The notes beneath the pieces are model-generated. The model saw nothing but the letters and a program-made list of their open reading frames with translations. It was not told the DNA's origin and did no database searches. Positions 1 through 7,835 of a stretch of DNA of 39,535 bases are shown piece after piece (within the stretch, counting starts at the first letter, position 1; every line of letters starts with the position of its first letter). Both the position numbers and the translations under genes were made by a program. Source of the stretch: Candidatus Falkowiibacteriota bacterium (GTDB taxonomy: Bacteria; Patescibacteriota; Patescibacteriia; Patescibacteriales; Patescibacteriaceae); the NCBI GenBank assembly GCA_903897785.1, contig CAIUCZ010000060.1, positions 1-39,535 on the forward strand. Reading direction: 5' to 3'.

Positions 1-131
1 AAAATCTGGTTGGCGGTGCGGTTATCGACCTTGATCGCTTTTTGGCCGATATCAAAACCCATCAAAGGCAGCTTGTCGTGCAGCTCTTGCGGGGTAACAC
101 GTAATAGTCGGGCGAGTTCTGTTATATTCAT
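1..131 (-). CDS. infB: Translation initiation factor IF-2, N-terminal fragment (runs off window)
   Basis: Reading the minus strand from an ATG at 131 gives an open frame of 43 complete codons to the window edge. It begins MNITELARLLRVTPQELHDK and continues through GFDIGQKAIKVDNRTANQI. This matches the short N-terminal domain typical of IF-2 in CPR bacteria, with its ELARxLxVxPxEL...LGFDIGxKAIKVDxxTA pattern. IF-2 is the GTPase that brings initiator tRNA to the 30S subunit; the GTPase domain itself lies outside the window. The gene is divergent from murA, and a repeat-filled 305-base spacer separates them. I see no Shine-Dalgarno sequence before the ATG. The remaining uncertainty is that only the N-terminus is visible. 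Confidence 0.8.
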   Translation of the reverse strand, partial: MNITELARLLRVTPQELHDKLPLMGFDIGQKAIKVDNRTANQI

Positions 132-139
132 AAAAGCGT

Positions 140-347
140 AATCCGAATGCTACGAATTAACATCCGAATTTACGAATGCTACAAATGCCAAAAAAATGAC
201 CATTTGTAGATTCGCATGGTTTATTTGTAGATTTGCATTATCTTGTTTGTAGCTTACAAGATTTGTTTGGTTTAGTCAAATCAAGGCCGCATTCGCATCT
301 TTCGCGGTGTCATTCGCGGTATTCGCATCCAATTCGTAGATTCGCAT
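140..347. repeat. Intergenic inverted repeat, ATTCGC/ATTCGTAG word class
   Basis: The infB-murA spacer is built from variants of GAATGCTACGAATT and its complement. The left arm is about 143-190 and the right arm about 297-346; they align as an imperfect inverted repeat with shared blocks such as CTACGAATT. Between them, ATTTGTAGATTYGCAT occurs twice (202-217 and 223-238), and a small perfect hairpin is formed by ATCTTGT/ACAAGAT (240-246 and 256-262). No coding frame is credible here. Confidence 0.6.
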
Positions 348-382
348 TAAATACCAGCTTTACCGTACTCAAGGCGTGACCA

Positions 383-411
383 TTGAAAAATTAGCCACTT
401 TAGGTTATAGT
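383..411 (+). promoter_or_regulatory. Predicted sigma-70-type promoter of murA
   Basis: TTGAAA (383-388) is followed after exactly 17 bases by TATAGT (406-411). This predicts transcription from about 418 and a 5' leader of only about 19 nt before the murA ATG at 437. No Shine-Dalgarno sequence fits in that leader. Confidence 0.55.
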
Positions 412-436
412 CAATAATTATACCTAAACCAAACAA

Positions 437-1696
437 ATGTCTAAATTCTTAATCACAGGCAATGCCCGGCTGTCCGGCTCGATTGCCGTCGGCGGTGCCA
501 AAAATTCAGCTTTAAAAATCATTCCGGCTGCCATTTTGTCCGACCAGCCAATCACTATTTCTAATCTGCCCAGAATCGAAGACATCGATCGTTCCTTGGA
601 ATTGTTGGTTGATTTGGGCGCCCAAGTCGAGCGCCAAGAGCATCAAGTGATTATTACGGCGGCCAAGCTACAAAAGCACGAACTGTCCCCGACTTTTGCC
701 AACAAATTGCGCGCTTCGATTATGTTTGTCGGCCCGCTTTTGGCGCGCTATGGCCGGGCCAGATTCCCTCATCCGGGCGGCTGTGTCATCGGCGCCGGCA
801 CGCGGCCGATTGATTTGTTCTTGGCCGGCTGGCAAGCGATGGGCGCGGAAATTAAATTTAATCACGGTTTTTACGAACTCAAGGCCAAGCGCTTGCGCGG
901 CTGTGATTTTTTCTTTACAACGGTCAGCGTCACCGGCACAGAAAGCATGATTCTCTCTGCTGTTCTGGCTGACGGCAAAACTATTTTGAAAAATTGCGCC
1001 ATGGAACCGGAGATTGTCGCTTTGGCTGATTATTTGAACGCTCAAGGCGCACAAATTTCCGGCGCCGGTTCGCCGACAATTATTATCGAAGGCTGCGACA
1101 GCTTAATGGCCGGCGAATTCATCGTGCCGCCGGATCGGATCGAGACCGGTACCTTTGCCATCATGGCCGCCGCCACCAACAGTGAAATCACGATTACCGC
1201 TTGCCGGCCGGCCGAAATTGAAATTTTATTAAATATTTTCAAAAAAATCGGCATAACCTTTACAACCACGGAAAATCAATTAATTATCCATAAACATCAC
1301 GGCTTGATTGCTTGCGACATCAAGACTCACGAATACCCCGGCTTGGCCACCGACTTGCAATCGCCTTACACCGTCTTAATGACCCAGGCTCAAGGTGCCA
1401 GTTTGATTCATGAAACAATTTATGATCGCCGTTTGCTGTTCACTGATATGTTGACGCAAATGGGTGCCAACATTGTGATGTGCGATCCGCACCGCGTCGT
1501 GGTCAACGGCCAGACCAAGTTGACCGGTCACAAACTGACTTCGCCCGACTTGCGCGCCGGCATCGCCATGGTCATCGCCGGCTTGATTGCCGACGGCCAA
1601 ACGGAAATTGATAATATTTATCAAATCGATCGAGGCTATGAAAACATCGATCAACGATTAAGGGCGTTGGGCGCGAAAATTGAGAGAATTGATTAA
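437..1696 (+). CDS. murA: UDP-N-acetylglucosamine 1-carboxyvinyltransferase (MurA)
   Basis: Catalyses the first committed step of peptidoglycan synthesis: transfer of enolpyruvate from PEP to UDP-GlcNAc in the cytoplasm. At 419 residues it has normal family length. Visible hallmarks are the N-terminal GGAKNSALK segment with the conserved Lys22, and the PHPGGCVIGAGTRPIDL loop with the catalytic, fosfomycin-target cysteine at residue 116. It also has the C-terminal DLRAGIAMVIAGLIADG and IDRGYENIDQRLRALGAKIERI blocks typical of EPSP/MurA folds. The start follows a short leader from the 383-411 promoter without an SD. The presence of Cys116 predicts fosfomycin sensitivity by family knowledge. Downstream is an inverted repeat and then a membrane-anchored propeller protein on the same strand. 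Confidence 0.97.
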   Translation: MSKFLITGNARLSGSIAVGGAKNSALKIIPAAILSDQPITISNLPRIEDIDRSLELLVDLGAQVERQEHQVIITAAKLQKHELSPTFANKLRASIMFVGPLLARYGRARFPHPGGCVIGAGTRPIDLFLAGWQAMGAEIKFNHGFYELKAKRLRGCDFFFTTVSVTGTESMILSAVLADGKTILKNCAMEPEIVALADYLNAQGAQISGAGSPTIIIEGCDSLMAGEFIVPPDRIETGTFAIMAAATNSEITITACRPAEIEILLNIFKKIGITFTTTENQLIIHKHHGLIACDIKTHEYPGLATDLQSPYTVLMTQAQGASLIHETIYDRRLLFTDMLTQMGANIVMCDPHRVVVNGQTKLTGHKLTSPDLRAGIAMVIAGLIADGQTEIDNIYQIDRGYENIDQRLRALGAKIERID

Positions 1697-1700
1697 ACGT

Positions 1701-1777
1701 TTTGAATCTGGAATCTAGAATCTAGAATTTTGCATTCGCATTTTCCAGATTCCAGCTTCCAGATTCCAGATTCTAAA
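1701..1777. repeat. Intergenic inverted repeat, CCAGATTC word class
   Basis: The left arm (1701-1727) is built of GAATCTGGAATCTAGAA units and the right arm (1744-1777) of CCAGATTCCAGCTTCCAG units. The right arm is close to the reverse complement of the left. It fills the whole space between the murA stop and the next start codon, and could fold as a hairpin in RNA. Confidence 0.75.
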
Positions 1778-1779
1778 TT

Positions 1780-3174
1780 ATGAACAAGCATCAGCGTGAT
1801 AATCTTACAATCTTATTTATCATCATCTTCTGTTTCATCTCCCCCGTCATTATTCTTTACGGCTACGGCTATAAAATAAATTGGCGCCGTTTAAGTTTGG
1901 AGCAAACCGCCGCCCTGACCGCCGAAAGCTCGCCCAAGAACGCCACGATTTTGTTAAACAATCGGCCACAAACTTCTTGGCTTAACGCTTGGTGGCCGCA
2001 AACTAATAATTATCAAAAAACGCCCAACAAAATCAAGGGCCTTTTGCCGGACACTTACACTGTCACTTTACAGCTCGACGGTTATTGGCCATGGGAAAGA
2101 AAAATCTCGTTTGCGCCGGGGCAATCGGTTTATTTAAAAAACACCAAACTCTTCCGCCAGAGCCAACCGACGCTTGTATCCGCCTTGAACGCCAAGAGCC
2201 AGACCAAAACCTTGCTGTCACCCGACAAAAATCAGCTCGCTATCTTAACCGACAACAACTTATTGATACTTAACCTGACTTCCGGCCAATTTTCCACCAC
2301 CACCCTGCCGACCACCAATCAGCAATCACGCGCCGACAGCGCCGACAACTTTGCTTGGTCGCCCGACAGCCAACAAATTTTAGTCCAAACGGCCGTAGTC
2401 AGTCTGGCAACCAAAAAAATCAATCAACTGCCGGCGATTTTTGTCGGCCGCAAATTAGTTTGGCTAAATGATAGTCAGCGTTTGCTCTTCTTGAATAAAA
2501 CACAGTGGTTTATTTTGAGTTTAAATAATAATCAAAGTACGCAATTTTTAGCTGTGCCCAACAGCCAAACGGTCGGCGATTTCTTTGTCAAAGCCAATCA
2601 GCTTTATTTTGTCGCCCAACCGGCCGGGCAAATCAACCAACAACTAACTTTAGTCGACTTGAGTACCAAACAAAGCGCCACCAGCAGCTTGTCCGCCGAA
2701 GAGGCGGGTCTGAATTTTTTTGGCGATTTTTCCATCAAGTTTTCCGGGGATCACTTGGAATTGTATGACACCGGCCGACAAAGATTATTTGTGCAGAGCA
2801 ATCAGACAAACGCTTGGTCGGAAGCCGGCAACCGCGTCACGAATTTTATCCGCACCGCTGACGGCCGCCTGATCTATGCCAACAATTTCGAATTATGGCA
2901 AGCCGACCCGACATTTATTAACGAACAGCTGGTTAATCGCTTGAGCCAGACAATCGCTTCTTTGGCTTGTTACCAGGATAATCAAAATTTATTTTATTCC
3001 ACCGGCGACAGCATTGTTTTGTTTGATTTGGATAATCGCTTCGGCTATTATCAATCGCTCAAGATTATGGACGGCAAAAATATTTCTGATTTGCAATTTA
3101 ACCCCAACGAGGACGAACTTTATTTCTTGGGAAACATTAATAATAAGTTCGGACTCTATCGCTTAGCAATTTAA
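1780..3174 (+). CDS. Membrane-anchored PEGA-domain protein with TolB/WD-like propeller repeats
   Basis: Function not known. Residues about 9-29 (LTILFIIIFCFISPVIILYG) form one transmembrane segment near the N-terminus, which predicts an outward-facing remainder. Residues about 53-125 look like a PEGA domain: a short beta unit with NATILLNNR, then a LLPDTYTVTLQLDGYWPWERKI pattern. The rest (about 130-464) has repeated short strands with LLSPDKNQLAIL, FAWSPDSQQILV and FNPNEDELYFLG motifs, typical of TolB/WD-like beta-propeller blades. Proteins with this layout are common in CPR genomes and are inferred to act at the cell surface. The ATG sits directly after the inverted repeat and no SD is visible. 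Convergent with galU. Confidence 0.75.
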   Translation: MNKHQRDNLTILFIIIFCFISPVIILYGYGYKINWRRLSLEQTAALTAESSPKNATILLNNRPQTSWLNAWWPQTNNYQKTPNKIKGLLPDTYTVTLQLDGYWPWERKISFAPGQSVYLKNTKLFRQSQPTLVSALNAKSQTKTLLSPDKNQLAILTDNNLLILNLTSGQFSTTTLPTTNQQSRADSADNFAWSPDSQQILVQTAVVSLATKKINQLPAIFVGRKLVWLNDSQRLLFLNKTQWFILSLNNNQSTQFLAVPNSQTVGDFFVKANQLYFVAQPAGQINQQLTLVDLSTKQSATSSLSAEEAGLNFFGDFSIKFSGDHLELYDTGRQRLFVQSNQTNAWSEAGNRVTNFIRTADGRLIYANNFELWQADPTFINEQLVNRLSQTIASLACYQDNQNLFYSTGDSIVLFDLDNRFGYYQSLKIMDGKNISDLQFNPNEDELYFLGNINNKFGLYRLAI

Positions 3175-3185
3175 ATAGCGCAGAA

Positions 3186-3312
3186 TATAATGCGAATCTA
3201 CGAATTGTATGAGAATACCGCGAATTTAAACCGCGAAAAATGCGAATACGAATTCGCGGATTTTGCGGTGCCGTTTGCGGCATTTGCATGTAATTTGCGG
3301 ATTCGCGTTATA
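3186..3312. repeat. Long inverted repeat between convergent genes (ATTCGC class)
   Basis: Arms of about 60 nt (3186-3249 and 3253-3312) match as an imperfect inverted repeat that starts TATAATGCGAATC on one side and TATAACGCGAATCCGC on the complement of the other. The right arm includes the galU stop codon. Its position between two convergent genes suits a bidirectional transcription terminator, although there is no classical U-tract. Confidence 0.75.
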
Positions 3313-4177
3313 CTATTCCTTGCAGAAATTTCTTAAGATCGTCGCCGATCTCTTTATTTTTTAATCCCAGCTTAATCGTTGCCTTAATCAACCCCAGCTT
3401 GGAGCCGGTGTCCAGCCACTCACCCACAATTTTTTTGCCATAAATCGCTTCTTGCTTTTCCAAAAGCAAATGAAAAGCATCGGCCAGCCGAATCTCGCCG
3501 CCCTTGCCCGGTTTAACTTGGTCCAAAATTTCAAACACTCTCGGGGTAATCACATAAATTCCGACGGCCGCCAAACTAGACGAGGTGGAACCGATGGCCG
3601 GTTTTTCTATCATCTCGTTTATTTTATACGTCCCATCGGCCAGCGTCTCGCCGGAAACAATGCCAAACTGATCGATTTCTGTCGGTTTGACTTCGGACAA
3701 GCCGATCACCGGACCGCCCAGCTGATTGTAGGCATCAAGCACTTGCTTGACCGGCGAAACGGCCGAATCATAAAGCGTATCGCCAAAAATAATCAACACC
3801 GGCTCGTCGTCGACCAAGTGCCGGGCGCAATTGATGGCATGCCCGTCCCCCAGCGGCATGCTCTGGCGGACATAAGAAAATTTGGCCAAGTTGGAAATGC
3901 GGCGCACCTGCTCCACCAGATCCAACTTATTTTTTTCCACCAGCGTCTGGTCAAGCTCAAACGAATAATCAAAATGATCTTCGATCGCCCGCTTGCCACG
4001 GCCGGTAACAAAAATAATTTCTTCCACCCCGGCTTCCGCCGCCTGCTCGACAAGATATTGGATCACCGGTTTATCCACCACCGGCAACATTTCTTTGGGC
4101 TGGGCTTTGGTGGCCGGTAAGAATCTGGTGCCAAAGCCGGCAACCGGGAAGATTGCTTTTTTAACTTTCTGCGTCAT
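3308..4177 (-). CDS. galU: UTP--glucose-1-phosphate uridylyltransferase
   Basis: Makes UDP-glucose from UTP and glucose-1-phosphate, supplying sugar nucleotide for surface polysaccharide. At 289 residues it is full length. The nucleotide-binding motif GFGTRFLPATKAQPKEMLPV lies at about residues 14-33. It is followed by DKPVIQYLVEQAAEAG, the central FGDTLYDS segment (the metal-binding Asp region) and IEKPAIGSTSSSLAAVGIYV, all characteristic of GalU. The C-terminal GEWLDTGSKLGLIKA is also typical. It lies upstream (in minus-strand order, downstream) of three GT2 glycosyltransferases, so the context supports glycan biosynthesis. Bases 4178-4315 separate it from the next gene and hold an inverted repeat. 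Confidence 0.95.
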   Translation of the reverse strand: MTQKVKKAIFPVAGFGTRFLPATKAQPKEMLPVVDKPVIQYLVEQAAEAGVEEIIFVTGRGKRAIEDHFDYSFELDQTLVEKNKLDLVEQVRRISNLAKFSYVRQSMPLGDGHAINCARHLVDDEPVLIIFGDTLYDSAVSPVKQVLDAYNQLGGPVIGLSEVKPTEIDQFGIVSGETLADGTYKINEMIEKPAIGSTSSSLAAVGIYVITPRVFEILDQVKPGKGGEIRLADAFHLLLEKQEAIYGKKIVGEWLDTGSKLGLIKATIKLGLKNKEIGDDLKKFLQGIV

Positions 4178-4201
4178 ATGAAAATTTTAATTTGTAATAT
4201 T

Positions 4202-4310
4202 GATACGAATACAACAGATTAAAATCCGAATCTACGAATGTTAATTTCTAAGCACGAAAGAAGTAGAAAGATATCCGTAGATTCGGATATTAATTCGTTG
4301 TATTCGGATT
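4202..4310. repeat. Intergenic inverted repeat (ATTCGTAG class)
   Basis: Arms 4202-4241 and 4271-4310 are 40 nt each and align along their full length as an inverted repeat. The shared block is ATCCGAATCTACG and the outer word is CGAATACAAC. The loop is about 29 nt. It separates galU from the glycosyltransferase gene on the same strand. Confidence 0.75.
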
Positions 4311-4315
4311 AAAAC

Positions 4316-5128
4316 TTAAATCTTTTTAACTATTGGCTTCTTAATTCCCCACTTACAAAGGTATTTCAACCACGAAACAATATGATACCGCCCGGCAGAA
4401 TTAAAAATCAAGATATGCAATGGTACGCCGGCACTAGCCCGGCCATGGTTATGAGTAATCTGCGCTTCCGGATCATAAATCACTTTGTACCCGGCTTGCC
4501 AGACGCGGCGACATAAATCCGTATCCTCAAAATAAAGAAAAAATCGCTCGTCAAACAAACCGATTTTTTTAATTAAATCGGCGCGGCACATGAAAAATGA
4601 ACCCAATAGCCAATCAACCGCTGTGATTTTGTCATGGCTAAAATCTTTCATTAAAAATCGGGCCAAATCTTTCTTGCCCGCCGATGTTTTACCTAAAGCG
4701 GTGCGCCGATAAAACGGCGTCAACAACGAATGCCAGCGATAACCGGTGTCTTGCAAAGTCATGTCCGGATTAAACTGCTTTGGTCCGACCAAGCCGACAT
4801 CCGAATGGCTTTCCATAAAAGCATAAAGTTTTTTAATGGTGTCAGGAAAAACCAAGGTATCATAATTGGCCACCAACAAGTATTTGCCATGAGCCACGGC
4901 CGCACCTTGATTATTGGCCGCGCCCATGCCCAAGTTTTTTTGGTTGACAATAACCTTTACTGCAGGGTATTGCTGCTGTAAAATTTTGGCTAAATTATCG
5001 GCCGGATAATTATCAACCACAATTATTTCATAAGTCAGATTTGCCAAATCAGCCGCTTTGATTGATTTTAGGCAATTTAAAGTCAGACCTTGATTTTTGT
5101 AATTGACGATGATAATTGATAAATCCAT
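4316..5128 (-). CDS. Family 2 glycosyltransferase (rhamnosyltransferase-like)
   Basis: GT-A fold glycosyltransferase, 270 residues, likely cytoplasmic or membrane-associated and acting in surface glycan assembly. The N-terminus MDLSIIIVNYKNQ and the nucleotide-sugar motif VVDN (37-40) are standard. The usual NPD metal-binding position reads NYD (88-90), a small deviation from its two neighbours. The acceptor-side block GSFFMCRADLIKKIGLFDE and FLYFEDTDLCRR (EDTD at 201-204) contains the catalytic-base region of GT2 rhamnosyltransferase-like enzymes. The donor and acceptor cannot be read from sequence. It is one of three related but non-identical paralogues in a row, all minus strand. Confidence 0.88.
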   Translation of the reverse strand: MDLSIIIVNYKNQGLTLNCLKSIKAADLANLTYEIIVVDNYPADNLAKILQQQYPAVKVIVNQKNLGMGAANNQGAAVAHGKYLLVANYDTLVFPDTIKKLYAFMESHSDVGLVGPKQFNPDMTLQDTGYRWHSLLTPFYRRTALGKTSAGKKDLARFLMKDFSHDKITAVDWLLGSFFMCRADLIKKIGLFDERFFLYFEDTDLCRRVWQAGYKVIYDPEAQITHNHGRASAGVPLHILIFNSAGRYHIVSWLKYLCKWGIKKPIVKKI

Positions 5129-5131
5129 AAA

Positions 5132-5213
5132 ATTTGGAAGCTGGAAGTTGGAATCTGGAATAATTTAGTGGTCTCGTCATAGTCTCTCCGACTTCAAGTC
5201 GAAGAACTATGAC
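5132..5213. repeat. CCAGATTC-class arm plus CATAGTC-core hairpin
   Basis: 5132-5162 is a single arm of the GGAAGCTGGAATCTGG word class with no partner nearby. 5176-5213 is a hairpin with outer stem GTCATAGT/ACTATGAC and inner stem CGACTT-C-AAGTCG, followed on the plus strand by GTTTTT. The CATAGTC core recurs at 6121-6215, 28222-28316, 29406-29447 and 29534-29599 with different flanking stem sequences. Confidence 0.7.
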
Positions 5214-5252
5214 GTTTTTCATGTGTTATCCAAGCATTTCATCGGGATGGCA

Positions 5253-6107
5253 CTAATTGGCACGACGATAAGCTGCCCAGCCGAAGAAGAATACCAATGC
5301 GTCTCCGATAAACCAGGCTAGTTTTAACGCGGTGACTTGCCATGGCCGCCCCCATTTACCAAAATAAATTAACATTGAACGTTTAAAATAATTTTGCTTA
5401 GCCTTCTGTTTAACCTGAGAAAAACTTTGTCCCACGTAATCAACGCAAGTCGCGGCCGGCGTATACCAGACTTGCAAACCAAGTGCTTTGGCACGCCGGC
5501 AATAATCAACTTCTTCAAACCAAATAAAAAATCTTTCGTCGAGCATCCCAATTTTTTCCAGAGCCGCCCGGCGAATACAAAAAAACGAACCGCGAATCGA
5601 ATCAACCGCCGCAGCTTTATCATAATTAAAATCATGACACAAATATTTATTCAGTAGCCAAGGCATTAAACGACCTAACTTACTGGCTACACAAAACTGA
5701 TCACAAGCTGTCGGAAAACGTCTGACATGCGGTATAATTTCACCTTGCTCGTCGATTAATTTGCAGCCGATAATCGCCGCTTGCGGATTGTTCTTTAGCC
5801 AAACAAGCAATTTGCTCAAAGTATCCGGCTGAACCAGCATATCCGGATTTAATAATAAAACAAAATCACCGCTTGATTGCTTGATGGCCAGGTTGTTAGC
5901 TTTGGCAAAGCCCAAATTGTCATCATTAACTATTAATTTTACTTGCGGAAATTCTTGTTGCACCATTTCCGCCGTCCCGTCGCCCGAATTATTATCAACC
6001 ACAAAAACTTCAAACTTAACCTCACCGGCAGACGCAAACAAAGCCTGCAGGCTGTTGTGCAGCTTGTCTTTAACCTTCCAGGAAACTGTAATAATACTGA
6101 AATCCAT
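5253..6107 (-). CDS. Family 2 glycosyltransferase with C-terminal membrane segment
   Basis: A GT2 enzyme of 284 residues. It shows MDFSIITVSWKVKDKL at the N-terminus, VVDNNSGDGT (36-45), the metal-binding NPD at 87-89, and GSFFCIRRAALEKIGMLDE followed by FEEVDYCRR (197-205). The last 40 residues contain a hydrophobic stretch (ALKLAWFIGDALVFFFGWAA) that probably anchors it to the membrane, as in WbbL/rhamnosyltransferase-like proteins. The sugar specificity is unknown. It lies between two further GT2 genes, each separated by repeat hairpins rather than overlapping. Confidence 0.9.
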   Translation of the reverse strand: MDFSIITVSWKVKDKLHNSLQALFASAGEVKFEVFVVDNNSGDGTAEMVQQEFPQVKLIVNDDNLGFAKANNLAIKQSSGDFVLLLNPDMLVQPDTLSKLLVWLKNNPQAAIIGCKLIDEQGEIIPHVRRFPTACDQFCVASKLGRLMPWLLNKYLCHDFNYDKAAAVDSIRGSFFCIRRAALEKIGMLDERFFIWFEEVDYCRRAKALGLQVWYTPAATCVDYVGQSFSQVKQKAKQNYFKRSMLIYFGKWGRPWQVTALKLAWFIGDALVFFFGWAAYRRAN

Positions 6108-6120
6108 AAAAACTTTAAGA

Positions 6121-6221
6121 CTGCCGCAGTCCCCCGACTAACGTCGGGGAGACTACGGCAGGGCGGAAAGTCCCACCGCCGTGCCATAGTCTCCCGTACT
6201 CGGGGACTGTGGCACTCTTTT
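6121..6221. repeat. Two tandem CATAGTC-core hairpins
   Basis: 6121-6161 pairs CTGCCGCAGTC with GACTACGGCAG around an inner stem CCCCGAC/GTCGGGG. 6181-6215 pairs GTGCCATAGTC with GACTGTGGCAC around CCCG/CGGG and is followed by a T-run on the plus strand. The outer bases differ from the other copies but stay paired. The genes on both sides are minus strand, so the T-run is on the wrong side for their terminator. Confidence 0.75.
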
Positions 6222-7109
6222 TTATTTAAAAATTTTCTCCCACACAATCCCCGCTAACCAATAAAACATAATCATAAATTTATTAGCTAGCGTCTGTTGT
6301 TTCCAATATTTTTTCCAAATCAATCGCTGATTTTTTATCGACCAGCCTTGCACACGCCGGTTTTTATTTTTTTGATTAGCCATCGCCGCCAGCAAACCTT
6401 GACCCCGCGCCGAGGCCGTGCGATCATGATAAACTATTGCCTGGCTCACCAGACAACTTTTCCAACCAGCCAGAAACAAGCGATAAGCCAAATCGCAATC
6501 TTCTTTATACATAAACATCCGTTCGTCAAAAAATCCGTGCTCATCTTTTATCGCCCGCAAAGCCGTCAGACGATACATAGCCGCGGCGCCGGACGGACCG
6601 AGAATTTTAGCTTGATCATATTGGCCGCTATCCGGTTGACCTTGGCCTAAGTCAATAAAACGTAAACCCGGCTGCAAAACAATACCGCAACTGTCGATAA
6701 CTTTTGTCAACTTCTTGCCGACAAAATCCCATCGCAATATTTTTGGCGCCACCGAACCCAATCTCGGCTGCTCATCTAATTTTTTCATCATTAATTTAAG
6801 CGCCGCTGGGTCGATCTGCGTATCCGGGTTGATGGCCAAAAAATAATCAGCACCCAATGCCATTGCCTGCTCGATCATTAAGTTAAACGCCGCGCCAAAA
6901 CCGAAATTTTTATCAACGTGTTTGAAAACAATTTTCGGCTCATGAGTTGAAATAAAATTTGCGTTGTCATTGTCCGGATTTTCGCTGTTGTCGATGACTA
7001 AAATTTCTGTCTCAACCGGCAAAGCTTTATGCAGACTGGATAAAAAATCAGGCAAATACTTTGCCGTGATTTCGTTATAGGTGATAAAACCGACTACCAG
7101 CTTTGACAT
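6222..7109 (-). CDS. Family 2 glycosyltransferase
   Basis: A GT2 enzyme of 295 residues. It has MSKLVVGFITYNEITAKYL, VIDN (38-41), the metal-binding INPDTQ (94-99), and the acceptor-side GPSGAAAMYRLTALRAI and MYKEDCDLAYR (EDCD around 203-206). The C-terminus carries KFMIMFYWLAGIVWEKIF, an amphipathic or membrane-associating tail. It is the first gene of the three-GT run in transcription order and is preceded by a REP-like hairpin (7128-7209). The substrate is unknown; its position with galU suggests exopolysaccharide or surface glycan synthesis. Confidence 0.88.
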   Translation of the reverse strand: MSKLVVGFITYNEITAKYLPDFLSSLHKALPVETEILVIDNSENPDNDNANFISTHEPKIVFKHVDKNFGFGAAFNLMIEQAMALGADYFLAINPDTQIDPAALKLMMKKLDEQPRLGSVAPKILRWDFVGKKLTKVIDSCGIVLQPGLRFIDLGQGQPDSGQYDQAKILGPSGAAAMYRLTALRAIKDEHGFFDERMFMYKEDCDLAYRLFLAGWKSCLVSQAIVYHDRTASARGQGLLAAMANQKNKNRRVQGWSIKNQRLIWKKYWKQQTLANKFMIMFYWLAGIVWEKIFK

Positions 7110-7127
7110 ATCGCCATTCTTTAATGT

Positions 7128-7209
7128 TTTGTCATTCCGAGCCTTGCGAGGGATCTCTTACTCCTCCAGCTTGTGGTTTAAGAGATCCCTCGTTCCTCGG
7201 GATGACAAA
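7128..7209. repeat. REP-like hairpin with GTCATTCCGAGC ends
   Basis: TTTGTCATTCCGAG at the left pairs with CTCGGGATGACAAA at the right, and the inner GAGGGATCTCTTA pairs with TAAGAGATCCCTC. The loop is about 18 nt. The GTCATTCCGAGC...GAGGGATCTC sequence is a dispersed-repeat type I recognise from many bacterial genomes. It lies between the HIT gene and the third glycosyltransferase. Confidence 0.8.
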
Positions 7210-7222
7210 TGCCTGTCGTTTT

Positions 7223-7627
7223 CTAATTTGTTCTAAGTTTGGATAATACTTCCTCCATCTCCCCGACCGCATAATCCTGCGCCGCCGGCCATGGCTTTAA
7301 ACCGTCATTGAACTGCCGCGGAATCAAGTGCCAATGCAAGTGTGGCACCACCTGCCCGGCCACCGCGCCGTTGTTGATCACCACGTTATAGCCCGGCACG
7401 CCAAGATTTTGAATAATCTTGTTGCCTAATGTTTTAACCAAACGCGCCGCCGCGGCCATCAATTCCGGATCGGCATCTTCCACGTTTTCCACGTGTTTTT
7501 TTGGCATTAACAGCATGTGGCCTTTGACCGTCGGATGGGTATCCATAATCGCCAAAAAATCATTATCATCATAAACTTTGCCCGCCGGTAAGTTGCCGGA
7601 GATAATTTGACAAAAAACGCAATCCAT
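7223..7627 (-). CDS. HIT (histidine triad) family protein
   Basis: Small nucleotide hydrolase/transferase of the HINT branch, 134 residues, cytoplasmic. The active-site triad HLHWH is at residues 96-100 in VVPHLHWHLIPR. The N-terminal DCVFCQIISGNLPA carries the zinc-type C3-x2-C6 pair seen in many bacterial HIT proteins, and the GHMLLMPKKHVE block is also typical. By family knowledge it hydrolyses adenosine phosphoramidates or dinucleotides; the physiological substrate is not known. It is divergent from asnS. Confidence 0.93.
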   Translation of the reverse strand: MDCVFCQIISGNLPAGKVYDDNDFLAIMDTHPTVKGHMLLMPKKHVENVEDADPELMAAAARLVKTLGNKIIQNLGVPGYNVVINNGAVAGQVVPHLHWHLIPRQFNDGLKPWPAAQDYAVGEMEEVLSKLRTN

Positions 7628-7703
7628 AGGTTTAGGGTTATTTATTGATTAATTCTGCTCCAACTTTAACACAAAGCGGGCAAAAAAACAATCGAACGAG
7701 AAT

Positions 7704-7732
7704 TTGACAAATGGCTAATTATTCATTAAGAT
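7704..7732 (+). promoter_or_regulatory. Predicted promoter of asnS
   Basis: A consensus TTGACA (7704-7709) is followed after 17 bases by TAAGAT (7727-7732). Transcription would begin near 7739, giving a leader of about 97 nt that contains a small TTAAGATT/AATCTTAA hairpin edge and the 7761-7824 inverted repeat. Confidence 0.6.
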
Positions 7733-7760
7733 TAAAAAATCTTAACGTAGCTCTATGATT

Positions 7761-7824
7761 AATTCATAAAGTTATAAAGTTCGTAAAGTAAATTACTTTA
7801 TGAACTTTATAACTTTACGAACTT
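7761..7824. repeat. Intergenic inverted repeat, TATAAAGTTC class
   Basis: Left arm TTCATAAAGTTATAAAG..., right arm TTACTTTATGAACTTTAT...; each is about 30 nt, with almost no loop. It ends 11 bases before the true asnS ATG and would form a hairpin in the asnS leader. Confidence 0.8.
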
Positions 7825-7835
7825 TTAACTTTTTT

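Noticed and set aside
3452-4120. 222-residue open frame antisense to galU
   Set aside because: Shadow of galU codon bias; composition unlike a protein (Arg/His/Gln-rich) and galU is unambiguous on the other strand.
5176-5220. Intrinsic terminator for the glycosyltransferase genes
   Set aside because: The T-run follows the hairpin on the plus strand, while both neighbouring genes are on the minus strand.
7800-7835. Upstream start for asnS
   Set aside because: The extra residues translate the inverted repeat; the family begins at MPTLDVKQ (7836).
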